A stretch of DNA of 19,164 bases, taken from assembly GCA_964567295.1 (NCBI GenBank), contig CAZMLU010000031.1, positions 1 to 19,164 on the forward strand, given 5' to 3'. The notes under the pieces are model-generated. The model saw only the letters and a program-made list of their open reading frames with translations, had not been told where the DNA came from and did no database searches. The position numbers were made by a program, and so were the translations under genes. The first letter of the stretch is position 1; each line of letters begins with the position of its first letter. This stretch comes from SLJK01 sp964567295 (GTDB lineage Bacteria > Bacillota > Dethiobacteria > DTU022 > UBA8154). This document shows, in pieces, positions 7,762 to 14,895 of this stretch.

Positions 7762-8595
7762 TTATCTTTTATTCTCGATTTCCTGGCAAAGGGAAAAGGT
7801 TTGAGCTCCATCATTAACAAGATCAATAAGATGCACACATCCGTTTCCGGCACCTAATAAAAAGGCAATCTCTTTCTTTTTTATTTCTGGTAAAAATGTG
7901 CCCTTTAATTTGGACATGAAAACTGTAGCTTCTTTACAAACCGGATCAGGGGCACGTAGAATATCACCTCTACCATCTATAATCATGCCTTCATTTTTCT
8001 CTAACTCCAGTTCTACTGCCACACTGTGAAATGAATCTTGGAGGTGAGCATTAAGTAAATAGGCTTTTTCTCCCTTGTACATGGACTGGCTTTTCATCCT
8101 GTTAAAAAGACAACCAATGCGCTCATAATATCCAACATGCTCGTACCATTTTGTTGTTACCCTTTCCATATTGCTATAATAACGGCAGGCACCCTGGTAA
8201 ATCCCATCCCAGTAATCTTCGTATTTTTGGGGAGTGGAGTAACCTCGTTTTTCAACGAGAAACGTCTCTGCCTGAATAACACCGCGAACTCCTTCAGCAA
8301 AAAGTTCTTTTGCTTCGGGTGAATCAAGCGGAAGAAGAACTGATTTTAGAGTTTCTCCGCAACCAAAATAAGCCTTCATTCCTTCCAATCCTTCTATATT
8401 AGTACACCTTGGCGAGTTTTCATCAGGCGTACGATAAACTTCCCACCAGGCTCGTTGAACGATAAAACTTTCTGGATCAACAGTCATTCTGGCACATAAC
8501 TCCCTATCTGACCCATTATATGTTGTCTCCACCAGTAATTCTTCCTCATACAAACGTACAGATGTATTCCAAAAACGCTGAAAGATGCAATCCAA
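7762..8595 (-). CDS. DUF2889-like protein of unknown function
   Basis: A 277-aa soluble protein whose function is unknown. The C-terminal part (about 190-266) resembles the DUF2889 family: an early Asp-Pro-x-Cys, then GAGNGCVHLIDL near 248-259, like the family's GCTHLxEL signature. The N-terminal part (about 1-95) appears to be a divergent copy of the same fold without that signature. The two flank a Tyr/Trp-rich middle region. No signal peptide or membrane segment is seen. I chose the TTG at 8595 because GGGAGGG lies 6 nt upstream. An upstream TTG at 8643 and an ATG at 8610 would extend the protein by 16 or 5 residues but have poorly spaced ribosome sites. It lies between pheT (56 bp gap) and zapA (45 bp gap), all on one strand. 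The family call is from memory of the motif. Confidence 0.75.
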   Translation of the reverse strand: MDCIFQRFWNTSVRLYEEELLVETTYNGSDRELCARMTVDPESFIVQRAWWEVYRTPDENSPRCTNIEGLEGMKAYFGCGETLKSVLLPLDSPEAKELFAEGVRGVIQAETFLVEKRGYSTPQKYEDYWDGIYQGACRYYSNMERVTTKWYEHVGYYERIGCLFNRMKSQSMYKGEKAYLLNAHLQDSFHSVAVELELEKNEGMIIDGRGDILRAPDPVCKEATVFMSKLKGTFLPEIKKKEIAFLLGAGNGCVHLIDLVNDGAQTFSLCQEIENKR

Positions 8596-8651
8596 ACTGC
8601 TCCCTCCCATCCTTATCGAGATAGTTCTGCATAAGAGGTCCAAATCCTTCT

Positions 8652-11111
8652 TTAAATTTGCCGAAGAACAGCATTATATTTCTCGTGTAATTCTTTTTCC
8701 ATCACCTCTTGCATGGCATCGACCTCATTGTCTCTTAGCGTCCTTTCGGGATGTCTAAAGGTAAGAGCAAATGCCAGGCTCAGATGGCCTTCAGGGATTT
8801 GCTTTCCTTTATAAACATCAAAAAGACGTATATCCTCTAAAAGATCCCCTCCGCATCTTTGAAGAGTGACAAAGATATCGGCAGCTGCAACCTGATCGGG
8901 AACTATAAAAGCAAGATCCCTTAACACAGAAGGATACCTGGGAAGGGTTTTAAAGGGCTGTGAAAGGGATGCATTTTCTATAAGAAACTCCAAGTCCAAT
9001 TCAGCTAGATAAACCTTCTGCTTGAACTCATACTTTTCAAGCAAGGAAGGATGGAGCTGCCCTGCAAACCCAATTTCTTTTTCATTTAAAAAAAGGCTGG
9101 CGCCACGACTGGGATGAAGGAGGGGGATCTCTCCAGCTTGCCATCTGCATTCTTTTATGCCTAAAGAATCCGTCATGGTCTCCAAAATACCTTTTAAGTA
9201 ATAAAAATCTATTTCCCGAGGAGAACTCTGCCAATGGTTACTTTCTATCTGTCCGCTTATAGCAAGACAAAGCATCCTGTTTTCACGAGGCAACTTTTCA
9301 CCCTTAAAAGCGGGGAAAAAGGCTTTGCTAATCTCAAAAACAAGTATGTTATTTATCTGCCTGTTAAAATTGTATTGTAAGACCTGCAACAAGCTGGGCA
9401 CCAGGGTGGTTCGCAGTGCTGCTTGTTCTTCAGTGAGTGGGTTCTGTATTTTTACCGTATTGCGCCTCAGATCTCCCTCTTCCAATCCTAGATCCTCAAG
9501 ATACTTTGGGTTAAGAAAGGAAAAATTAATAATCTCCTGCAAACCACATGCAGTCAATGTTTCCCTGAGGCGTGATAAAATTCTCTTTTCTGCAGATGCT
9601 CGTCCGGAAGTCATAATGCCGTGGGGGAGAGTGGAAGGTATTATATCATAACCCTTTATTCTAGCAATCTCCTCGATCAAATCCACTTCCAGCTCCAGAT
9701 CGGGGCGGTAAGAAGGTATCTTTAACGTATAAGATGACCCATCATTATCTTCATTTATACCACTCCTGGAGCTACTCATTTCTTGAGAAACGCTTACTTC
9801 CGGCCCGATTCCCTGCAATATCCTTTTTATCTCATCCTTGGTTACATTATAACCCAGGTATTCTTTTAGGCGCTGAGAACGCATTGTAACTACTCGTTCA
9901 GCCGGAGGAGAGGGGTAAACATCCAGGATTCCATTAAATATCTCCCCACCTGCCAGTTCTTGCATAAGCTGTGCCGCTCTATTTTGAACAAACAGTGCGC
10001 TTTCAGTATCTACTCCTTTTTCAAAGCGCTGTGATGCTTCCGAGGGCAGGTTCAAACGGCGTGCAGTGCGACGGATATTAGCTGAATTAAAGCAGGCTGC
10101 CTCCAGCAGTATCCTCCTAGTTCCTTCTGTTATCTCAGTATATTCACCGCCCATGACACCAGCCAATCCCACAGCTTCGTGTGCGTCGGCAATAACCAGC
10201 ATATCAGTATCAAGTCTCCTGTTAATACCGTCTAAAGTTATCATCTCTTCCCCTGGCCGGGCTCGACGGACAATGATACGTCCATCTTGGAGTCTATCAT
10301 AGTCAAAAGAGTGAGTGGGATGCCCCGTTTCCCACATAATATAGTTGGTAGCATCTACTATGTTATTAATGGGCCTTAAGCCTGCCGAGAGGAGCTTTAA
10401 CTGGATCTGTAGTGGGGAAACACCTATTGTTATCCCATCCACTATTCGGGCAGTATATCGGAGACAAAGCTCTGGCTCCATAATTTCTACCGAAGAAAGC
10501 TCACTTATTTCTCGGGAGCTTTCTTTAACCTTTGAAAAAGGCAATTTGATACTATCTCCCGTTAAAGCAGATACCTCTCTGGCAACACCGATAAGCCCCA
10601 GACAATCACCCCTATTTGGAGTAAGATCAAGTTCCAAGACAGGCTCATTTATAAAGTTACTATCTTTTAGCTTACTCCCGGGAATATAATTCTCATTCAG
10701 GATGAGAATTCCCGGCTCCTCTTCAGCCAACTCCAAACCCAACTCTCTACCGGAACAAAGCATTGCCTCAGACCTGACTCCTCGTATCTCAGTATTCCGT
10801 ATCTCAGTCCCGTCGGGAAGCAAAGCACCGGGAAGTGCCAGTGGAACCAGGTCCCCTTCTTTGATGTTCCAGGCTCCACAAATAACTTTTACCGGACCTT
10901 CACCACTTTCTACATCAACTATCTGCAATTTATTTGTTTCCCGGTGAGGAGAAAGTTTCTTTATCCTTCCCACCACAATTTTATTGCTAAGGGGAGCAAA
11001 AATATTGACCTCTCCAACTTCAATTCCGGCCATAGTTAATCTTTCAGCCAATTCTTCCGGTGAAAGGGAAATATCAATATATTCACGCAACCAATTATAG
11101 GGGACTCTCAT
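8652..11111 (-). CDS. pheT: Phenylalanine--tRNA ligase beta subunit
   Basis: An 819-aa beta subunit of the (alpha-beta)2 phenylalanyl-tRNA synthetase. Domains in order are an N-terminal region (MRVPYNWLREY), an EMAP/OB-type tRNA-binding domain (about 39-150), the B3/B4 editing domain (about 205-380, with NIVDATNYIMWETGHPTHSFD), B5 (about 403-490), the catalytic-like core, and the C-terminal FDX-ACB anticodon-binding domain (about 725-818, starting FKTLPRYPSVLRDLAF). It is slightly longer than many homologues. A Ser/Asn/Asp-rich insert at about 446-460 inside B5 explains part of this. The ATG has AGAGGT about 8 nt upstream. It follows pheS by 24 bp, so it falls under the same T-box control. 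Confidence 0.97.
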   Translation of the reverse strand: MRVPYNWLREYIDISLSPEELAERLTMAGIEVGEVNIFAPLSNKIVVGRIKKLSPHRETNKLQIVDVESGEGPVKVICGAWNIKEGDLVPLALPGALLPDGTEIRNTEIRGVRSEAMLCSGRELGLELAEEEPGILILNENYIPGSKLKDSNFINEPVLELDLTPNRGDCLGLIGVAREVSALTGDSIKLPFSKVKESSREISELSSVEIMEPELCLRYTARIVDGITIGVSPLQIQLKLLSAGLRPINNIVDATNYIMWETGHPTHSFDYDRLQDGRIIVRRARPGEEMITLDGINRRLDTDMLVIADAHEAVGLAGVMGGEYTEITEGTRRILLEAACFNSANIRRTARRLNLPSEASQRFEKGVDTESALFVQNRAAQLMQELAGGEIFNGILDVYPSPPAERVVTMRSQRLKEYLGYNVTKDEIKRILQGIGPEVSVSQEMSSSRSGINEDNDGSSYTLKIPSYRPDLELEVDLIEEIARIKGYDIIPSTLPHGIMTSGRASAEKRILSRLRETLTACGLQEIINFSFLNPKYLEDLGLEEGDLRRNTVKIQNPLTEEQAALRTTLVPSLLQVLQYNFNRQINNILVFEISKAFFPAFKGEKLPRENRMLCLAISGQIESNHWQSSPREIDFYYLKGILETMTDSLGIKECRWQAGEIPLLHPSRGASLFLNEKEIGFAGQLHPSLLEKYEFKQKVYLAELDLEFLIENASLSQPFKTLPRYPSVLRDLAFIVPDQVAAADIFVTLQRCGGDLLEDIRLFDVYKGKQIPEGHLSLAFALTFRHPERTLRDNEVDAMQEVMEKELHEKYNAVLRQI

Positions 11112-11135
11112 TCTTATCTACCTCTTTCTAAGTAA

Positions 11136-12158
11136 TTAGTGCTGTTCAAGCATGCGCAAATCATTATTATAAAACAGCCTGATATCATCTATTCCGTATT
11201 TTAGCATAGCAATACGTTCTACTCCCATACCAAACGCATAGCCCGTTACTTTTTCAGGATCATAACCTGATACTTCCAATACCCGGGGGTGAACCATCCC
11301 AGAACCAAGTATTTCCATCCAACCGCTATCACCGCAGGTACGACATCCTTTGCCATCACAAATAATGCAAGAGATATCTACTTCAGCGCTAGGCTCCGTA
11401 AAAGGAAAATAACTGGGACGAAGTCGTATTTCACGGTCTTTACCAAACATCTCCCTGGCAAAGAGTAAAAGGGTTCCTTTCAGATCGCCCATAGATATTC
11501 CTTTGTCTACCACCAGACCTTCCACCTGATGAAACATCGGGGAATGAGTCAGATCATCATCCCGGCGATATACTTTACCAGGAGCTATAACTCGAACCGG
11601 AAGTTCAGGGGATTGTTTTTCCATGGTGCGAATCTGAACTGGTGAGGTATGAGTCCTTAGTAACACCTCGGGAGTTATATAAAAAGAATCCTGCATATCT
11701 CTAGCCGGATGATCTTGAGGTATGTTCAATGCTTCAAAATTATAGTAGTCCAGTTCTACCTCTGGCCCCTCAACCACCTGGAAACCCATACTGCTAAATA
11801 TTTCTTCCATTTCCTCTAATACTAAGGTTAAAGGATGCTTTTTACCAATCTTAATGGGTCTTCCCGGCAAAGTTACATCCAAGCGCTCTTTTTTCCATAA
11901 AGAGGTAGATGTACTGCTTTTAAGCTCAGTTTTGCGATCTTCCAACTTTTTTTCTGCTGCTTTTTTAAATTGGTTTAGCTCTTTTCCCAGTAGAGGTTTC
12001 TCCTCGGCCGAAACCTGCCCCAAACTACGTACAAGGGAAGTAATTTCTCCCTTTTTACCCAAAAAGCGAACTCGTACTTTCTCCAAAGCTTCCAGGTCAC
12101 CAACTTCAGCAATTTCTTTGTTAAACTCATTTTGTACCTTTTCGATAACATCTTTCAC
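11136..12158 (-). CDS. pheS: Phenylalanine--tRNA ligase alpha subunit
   Basis: A 340-aa catalytic subunit that charges tRNA-Phe. An N-terminal coiled-coil arm (about 1-85) contacts tRNA. The class II core has motif 1 (HPLTLVLEEMEEIFSSMGF), motif 2 (YRRDDDLTHSPMFHQVEG) and motif 3 (GYAFGMGVERIAMLKYG). A CxxC-x4-CxxC pair (CIICDGKGCRTC) is present before motif 3. The reading frame is open 48 codons further upstream, but that stretch is the T-box terminator region. The GTG at 12158 is preceded by AGGAGGAGG 10 nt upstream and gives a normal-length protein (339-345 aa is typical). The gene is expected to be expressed when uncharged tRNA-Phe stabilises the antiterminator. Confidence 0.96.
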   Translation of the reverse strand: MKDVIEKVQNEFNKEIAEVGDLEALEKVRVRFLGKKGEITSLVRSLGQVSAEEKPLLGKELNQFKKAAEKKLEDRKTELKSSTSTSLWKKERLDVTLPGRPIKIGKKHPLTLVLEEMEEIFSSMGFQVVEGPEVELDYYNFEALNIPQDHPARDMQDSFYITPEVLLRTHTSPVQIRTMEKQSPELPVRVIAPGKVYRRDDDLTHSPMFHQVEGLVVDKGISMGDLKGTLLLFAREMFGKDREIRLRPSYFPFTEPSAEVDISCIICDGKGCRTCGDSGWMEILGSGMVHPRVLEVSGYDPEKVTGYAFGMGVERIAMLKYGIDDIRLFYNNDLRMLEQH

Positions 12159-12202
12159 CCGAAGCCAACCTCCTCCTGCTTGTCTATTGTCCCTAAGAAA
12201 AT

Positions 12203-12229
12203 AAAAAACCTTCGCCTTTGGGACGAAAG
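12203..12229 (-). terminator. T-box regulated terminator before pheS
   Basis: CTTTCG (from 12228) pairs with CGAAGG across the loop TCCCAAAGG and is followed by TTTTTTATTTTC. The upstream CCGCGGAAAGC of the T-box core can compete for the left arm, the standard antiterminator arrangement. Confidence 0.88.
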
Positions 12230-12452
12230 CTTTCCGCGGTACCACCCACATTAACTCTGCTGAGCTCTCTTTAAAGACATAACGGCACAAATACCGTAGC
12301 AACCTAATGGGAATATATTCCGTTCAGCCGCTAACTCCAGGGTGAACTTCTACCAGGCCTCCTCAAAGGGCTCACAGCCAACGGCCCCTATTCTCTGTAG
12401 ATTTGGCGTAGATATACTTTTCCCCTTCATGGCTTTTTCCTATTTCACTAAC
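12203..12452 (-). promoter_or_regulatory. T-box riboswitch, tRNA-Phe specific (specifier TTC)
   Basis: The minus strand shows the stem I landmarks: AGAGAA near the distal loop, GGCTGTGAG, and the specifier region GAAGTTCACCCTGGAG with TTC (Phe) at 12346-12344. Next come GGCTGAACGG and the T-box core GGGTGGTACCGCGG at 12247-12234, then an intrinsic terminator. The TGGT bulge bases complement the ACCA end of tRNA-Phe. The stem I start is approximate. It controls pheS, 44 bp downstream. Confidence 0.93.
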
Positions 12453-12542
12453 TCATGTTGACATAAGTCTTTTATATAACAAGTAAGCGGCTACCGAACC
12501 AGTACTTTCGAACACTTTCCAGAAAAATTCAGCGGTCAACAT
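12453..12542 (-). CDS. YqzL-like small protein (29 aa)
   Basis: A 29-codon gene runs from ATG at 12542 to TGA at 12455-12453. The product begins MLTAEFFWKVFESTGS and continues VAAYLLYKRLMST. The FFWKVFESTGSVxAYLLYK pattern matches the YqzL-like family of very small Bacillota proteins, whose function is unknown. AAGGGG lies 7 nt before the ATG. The gene sits about 34 nt after the predicted transcription start of the pheS operon and ends right where the T-box begins. It would therefore be translated from the leader whatever the T-box state. The ORF, ribosome site and family-like sequence are seen directly; that it is expressed and functional is inferred. Confidence 0.75.
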   Translation of the reverse strand: MLTAEFFWKVFESTGSVAAYLLYKRLMST

Positions 12543-12582
12543 AAAATGACCCCTTTCTTTAATTTTTCAGGAACCGTTTAAA

Positions 12583-12611
12583 ATTATACCATACCCATTT
12601 TTAAAAGACAA
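12583..12611 (-). promoter_or_regulatory. Promoter of the yqzL-like/pheST operon
   Basis: TTGTCT (12611-12606), a 17-bp spacer and a perfect TATAAT (12588-12583) on the minus strand. The predicted start is near 12576. It lies just after the RNA methyltransferase stop and is the only strong promoter before the T-box. A weaker extended -10 (TGTTATATA) near 12482-12474 lacks a good -35. Confidence 0.75.
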
Positions 12612-12661
12612 TCCAGAGAACTACTAAAACAACTTCTAATCTATTGTTTTCCTTATTCTTT

Positions 12662-13432
12662 TCACACCTGTCTCTGGCGCATAGCTTCAAAAATAAAAAC
12701 GGAAGCAGCCATAGCAGCGTTTAAAGAATCAATCTTACCACTTAAAGGTATAGAAGCTTTTATCGCTGCTCTGGCCAATAAAGTATCGCTTACTCCACTG
12801 CTTTCATTACCGATAATAATCCCGCAAGGCAAAGTATAATTTACTTCATAGTGAGGTGTATCACCATGCACATGAGCAGCGATCAAGTGTATATTATTCT
12901 CTTCCACTATATCCAACCATGAATCGAATCCTTCCGTTATAATAGGAAGGTAAAAGATTCCCCCCATGCTTGCCCTAACTGCTTTGGGGTTAAATGGATC
13001 TACCGTGCCAGGCCTAAGAAATATACCGCTTAGATCTGCGGCTGCAGCAGCGCGGATAATTGCTCCCATATTTCCGGGATCTTGTAAACCGTCGATCACC
13101 AAGAAAAGACAGTCTTTACTTTTTAAAAAATTATGCTCCTTTTCCGGTAAATGAGCAATAGCTCCAACTCCCTGAGGCGTTTCTGTATGCGAGATCTCTT
13201 TAAATACTTTCTCGTCCACTTCAATAATATTGCCATGACCTACTTCCAGTAAAAGTGTTTTCGCCCCTTGCATCTGCAAAAATTGGTCTGTATAAAACAC
13301 CACTTCTAACTTAAGGCCTGCTTTAACTGCTTCCTCTAAGAGGTAAAACCCTTCCAACAAAAGGCGCCCTTCATTCTGACGATACTTACGTTTACCGAGT
13401 TTTTTATATTCCTTTATTAGTTTTGCAGACAT
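12662..13432 (-). CDS. TrmH/SpoU-family RNA 2'-O-methyltransferase
   Basis: A 256-aa SPOUT enzyme that transfers a methyl group from S-adenosylmethionine to a ribose 2'-OH in structured RNA. The N-terminal part (about 1-95) resembles the SpoU substrate-binding domain (RRNEGRLLLEG-type segment, here RQNEGRLLLEGFYLLEEAV). The catalytic domain has motif 1 DPGNMGAIIRAAAAA, motif 2 IIGNESSGVSD, and motif 3 IPLSGKIDSLNAAMAASVFI, which forms the trefoil knot. The same kind of gene (ysgA) precedes pheS in Bacillus, so this is probably its counterpart; the target nucleotide cannot be read from sequence. The ATG has AGGGATAG upstream. It lies between the rplT terminator and the pheS promoter. I found no convincing promoter of its own. 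Confidence 0.92.
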   Translation of the reverse strand: MSAKLIKEYKKLGKRKYRQNEGRLLLEGFYLLEEAVKAGLKLEVVFYTDQFLQMQGAKTLLLEVGHGNIIEVDEKVFKEISHTETPQGVGAIAHLPEKEHNFLKSKDCLFLVIDGLQDPGNMGAIIRAAAAADLSGIFLRPGTVDPFNPKAVRASMGGIFYLPIITEGFDSWLDIVEENNIHLIAAHVHGDTPHYEVNYTLPCGIIIGNESSGVSDTLLARAAIKASIPLSGKIDSLNAAMAASVFIFEAMRQRQV

Positions 13433-13495
13433 CGAATCTATCCCTTGCTAAAAGGATAAGTGACACTTTATTCATAACTATTCCTTCTGAAGAAC

Positions 13496-13518
13496 AAAAA
13501 AGGCCTTTTGGCCTTTTT
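13496..13518 (-). terminator. Terminator after infC-rpmI-rplT
   Basis: AAAAAGGCC pairs with GGCCTTTTT across a four-base loop, 12 bp after the rplT stop, with a T-run continuing on the minus strand. It closes the ribosomal protein operon and separates it from the methyltransferase gene. Confidence 0.88.
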
Positions 13519-13529
13519 AAAAAGAATAT

Positions 13530-13886
13530 TTAAGCAGTATGTTCGTGAGCAATATCTACCAATTTTTTAAATGCAGTTGGATCATTTACCGCCAATTCAG
13601 CAAGCATTTTACGATTAACCTGAACCCCAGCTTTTTTTAATCCGTTCATGAATCTGCTATAAGATAGACCGTTATTTCTGGCAGCAGCATTTATTCTAGC
13701 GATCCACAGTTTCCGAAAATCCCTTTTCCTAGCTTTGCGGTCTCTATAAGCATAAAAAAGAGATTTCATTACCTGCTGGTTAGCTAATTTAAAGAGCTTG
13801 CTTTTAGAACCATAATAGCCCTTTGCAAGCTTGAGAATCTTTTTTCTTCTTTTTCTTGTCATAACACTATTTCGTACTCTAGGCAT
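13530..13886 (-). CDS. rplT: 50S ribosomal protein L20
   Basis: A 118-aa early-assembly protein of the large subunit. Its sequence (MPRVRNSVMTRKRRKKIL, GYYGSKSKLFKLANQQV, LWIARINAAARNNGLSYSRF, RKMLAELAVNDP) is textbook L20, with the long basic N-terminal helix and globular C-terminal domain. The ATG has AAGGAGGA about 7 nt upstream. It is the last gene of infC-rpmI-rplT. In Bacillus L20 represses this operon by binding the infC leader; the leader here has the matching terminator, so the same control is likely. Confidence 0.98.
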   Translation of the reverse strand: MPRVRNSVMTRKRRKKILKLAKGYYGSKSKLFKLANQQVMKSLFYAYRDRKARKRDFRKLWIARINAAARNNGLSYSRFMNGLKKAGVQVNRKMLAELAVNDPTAFKKLVDIAHEHTA

Positions 13887-13913
13887 TTTTTATTCCTCCT
13901 TGCATACTAAACA

Positions 13914-14108
13914 TTAATAAGGCATAAGTTTATTTATTTTTTTCATATCACTTCCTGAAATCAATGTCGGTTTACGTAATCTGCGTTTCCGTTTGGGTGA
14001 TTTCTTTTCCAATATATGGCTGTGAAAAGCCCGGAACCTTTTTACTTTTCCAGTTCCTGTTCTCTTAAAACGCTTAGCCGCTCCGCGGTGCGTTTTCATC
14101 TTAGGCAT
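13914..14108 (-). CDS. rpmI: 50S ribosomal protein L35
   Basis: A 64-aa, very basic large-subunit protein with the family signature MPKMKTHRGAAKRFKRTGTG and the HILEKKSPKRKRRLRK segment. Length is typical (64-66 aa). AGGAGGTAC lies just before the ATG. It is 83 bp downstream of infC and 27 bp upstream of rplT in the standard order. Confidence 0.98.
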   Translation of the reverse strand: MPKMKTHRGAAKRFKRTGTGKVKRFRAFHSHILEKKSPKRKRRLRKPTLISGSDMKKINKLMPY

Positions 14109-14191
14109 AAAAGTACCTCCTAGCTAAATCATAAATATCCGTTTACTTAAATTATGCGTTCGGCTACCTTTTAAAAATTCTACAACTCCTG

Positions 14192-14698
14192 CTATTTGGG
14201 CGCTAAAATCATTATCATATTTCTTCCCTCAAGTCGCGGTTTTCTTTCAACTGTACATATATCTTCTAGTTCCTTGGCATATTCCTGGCATAGTTTTTGC
14301 CCTAGTTCAGGATGAGTTACTTCTCGACCCCTAAAAACAAGAGTCACTTTTACTTTATCGCCGCCTTCTAAGAAGCGCTTGCCATTGCGCACTTTAACCT
14401 GAAAATCATGGGTTTCTATATTTGGCCGCATTTTGACTTCTTTAACAGAGATAGACCGTTGTTTTTTGCGAGCCTCTTTATCCTTTTTACTCTGCTCATA
14501 CTTATACTTCCCAAAGTCCATAATACGACATACAGGAGGTTTCGCCTGTGGGGCAACATTTACCAGATCCAAATTCTTCTCCCTTGCCATTTGCAAAGCC
14601 TCTTCCAGGGGAGTAATACCTATCTGTTCACCTTCTGCTCCTATCAACCTTACCTCCTTGGCCTTTATCTTGTGGTTAATTAACAATTCCTTGCTAAT
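14192..14698 (-). CDS. infC: Translation initiation factor IF-3 (AUU start)
   Basis: A 168-aa factor that binds the 30S subunit and checks start codon and initiator tRNA. The N domain contains KAKEVRLIGAEGEQIGI, NLDLV, and AKPPVCRIMDFGKYKYEQSK. A basic linker (KKDKEARKKQ) leads to the C domain (VKEVKMRPNIETHDFQVK, ending GRNMIMILAPK). I place the start at ATT (14698), giving fMet-SKELLINHKIKAKEV, aligned with other IF3 proteins. GGAGGT lies 9 nt upstream. The frame is open back to an ATG at 14764, but those codons form the attenuator hairpin and would precede the ribosome site. An AUU start is known for infC and lets IF3 limit its own synthesis. Confidence 0.93.
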   Translation of the reverse strand: MSKELLINHKIKAKEVRLIGAEGEQIGITPLEEALQMAREKNLDLVNVAPQAKPPVCRIMDFGKYKYEQSKKDKEARKKQRSISVKEVKMRPNIETHDFQVKVRNGKRFLEGGDKVKVTLVFRGREVTHPELGQKLCQEYAKELEDICTVERKPRLEGRNMIMILAPK

Positions 14699-14730
14699 CT
14701 CAACTTCACCTCCAATTATTCGTAAAATAG

Positions 14731-14759
14731 AAAAAGCAGGTACGCTTCCACCTGCTTTT
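14731..14759 (-). terminator. Attenuator terminator upstream of infC
   Basis: AAAAGCAGGT (14759-14750) pairs perfectly with ACCTGCTTTT (14741-14732) across an 8-nt loop, followed by TCTATTTT. It lies about 33 bp before the AUU start and after the infC promoter, so it can only act as a leader terminator. Confidence 0.88.
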
Positions 14760-14850
14760 AACAACTTTTAAACTTGTTTTACCGTTAGAAAACCCTGGTA
14801 ACAGCTTAAGAGCGCTTCAAGGTGAGAAGCCTTAGCTTCTACTTATGATA
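14731..14850 (-). promoter_or_regulatory. infC leader, probable L20-type attenuator
   Basis: About 120 nt of transcribed leader runs from the predicted start near 14850 to the terminator hairpin before infC. It contains a GAAGC/GCTTC hairpin near 14827-14840 and a TTACC/GGTAA pairing around 14782-14802. Position and ending match the L20 leader of Bacillus infC operons, where L20 binding favours termination. The L20-binding fold itself was not modelled. Confidence 0.6.
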
Positions 14851-14856
14851 CTATGA

Positions 14857-14885
14857 AATATACCATAAAACGATGCTCTAGTCAA
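14857..14885 (-). promoter_or_regulatory. Promoter of infC-rpmI-rplT
   Basis: TTGACT (14885-14880), a 17-bp spacer and TATATT (14862-14857), each five of six to consensus, on the minus strand. It begins 10 bp after the thrS stop. No terminator lies between thrS and this promoter, so thrS read-through can also enter the leader. Confidence 0.8.
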
Positions 14886-14895
14886 ATAGTTCTTA

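Noticed and set aside
9325..10947. Several 78-114 codon plus-strand ORFs within pheT
   Set aside because: They are antisense shadows of a strongly conserved gene, lack ribosome sites and have no recognisable product.
12159..12302. N-terminal extension of PheS by 48 codons
   Set aside because: These codons overlap the T-box core and its terminator, precede the AGGAGGAGG site, and have no homology to PheS.
14699..14764. N-terminal extension of IF3 from an ATG at 14764
   Set aside because: The added codons are the attenuator hairpin and the ribosome binding site; IF3 homology begins at the AUU.
14408..14771. Two overlapping plus-strand ORFs opposite infC
   Set aside because: Antisense to a conserved gene and its terminator, overlapping each other in different frames, without promoter or ribosome site.
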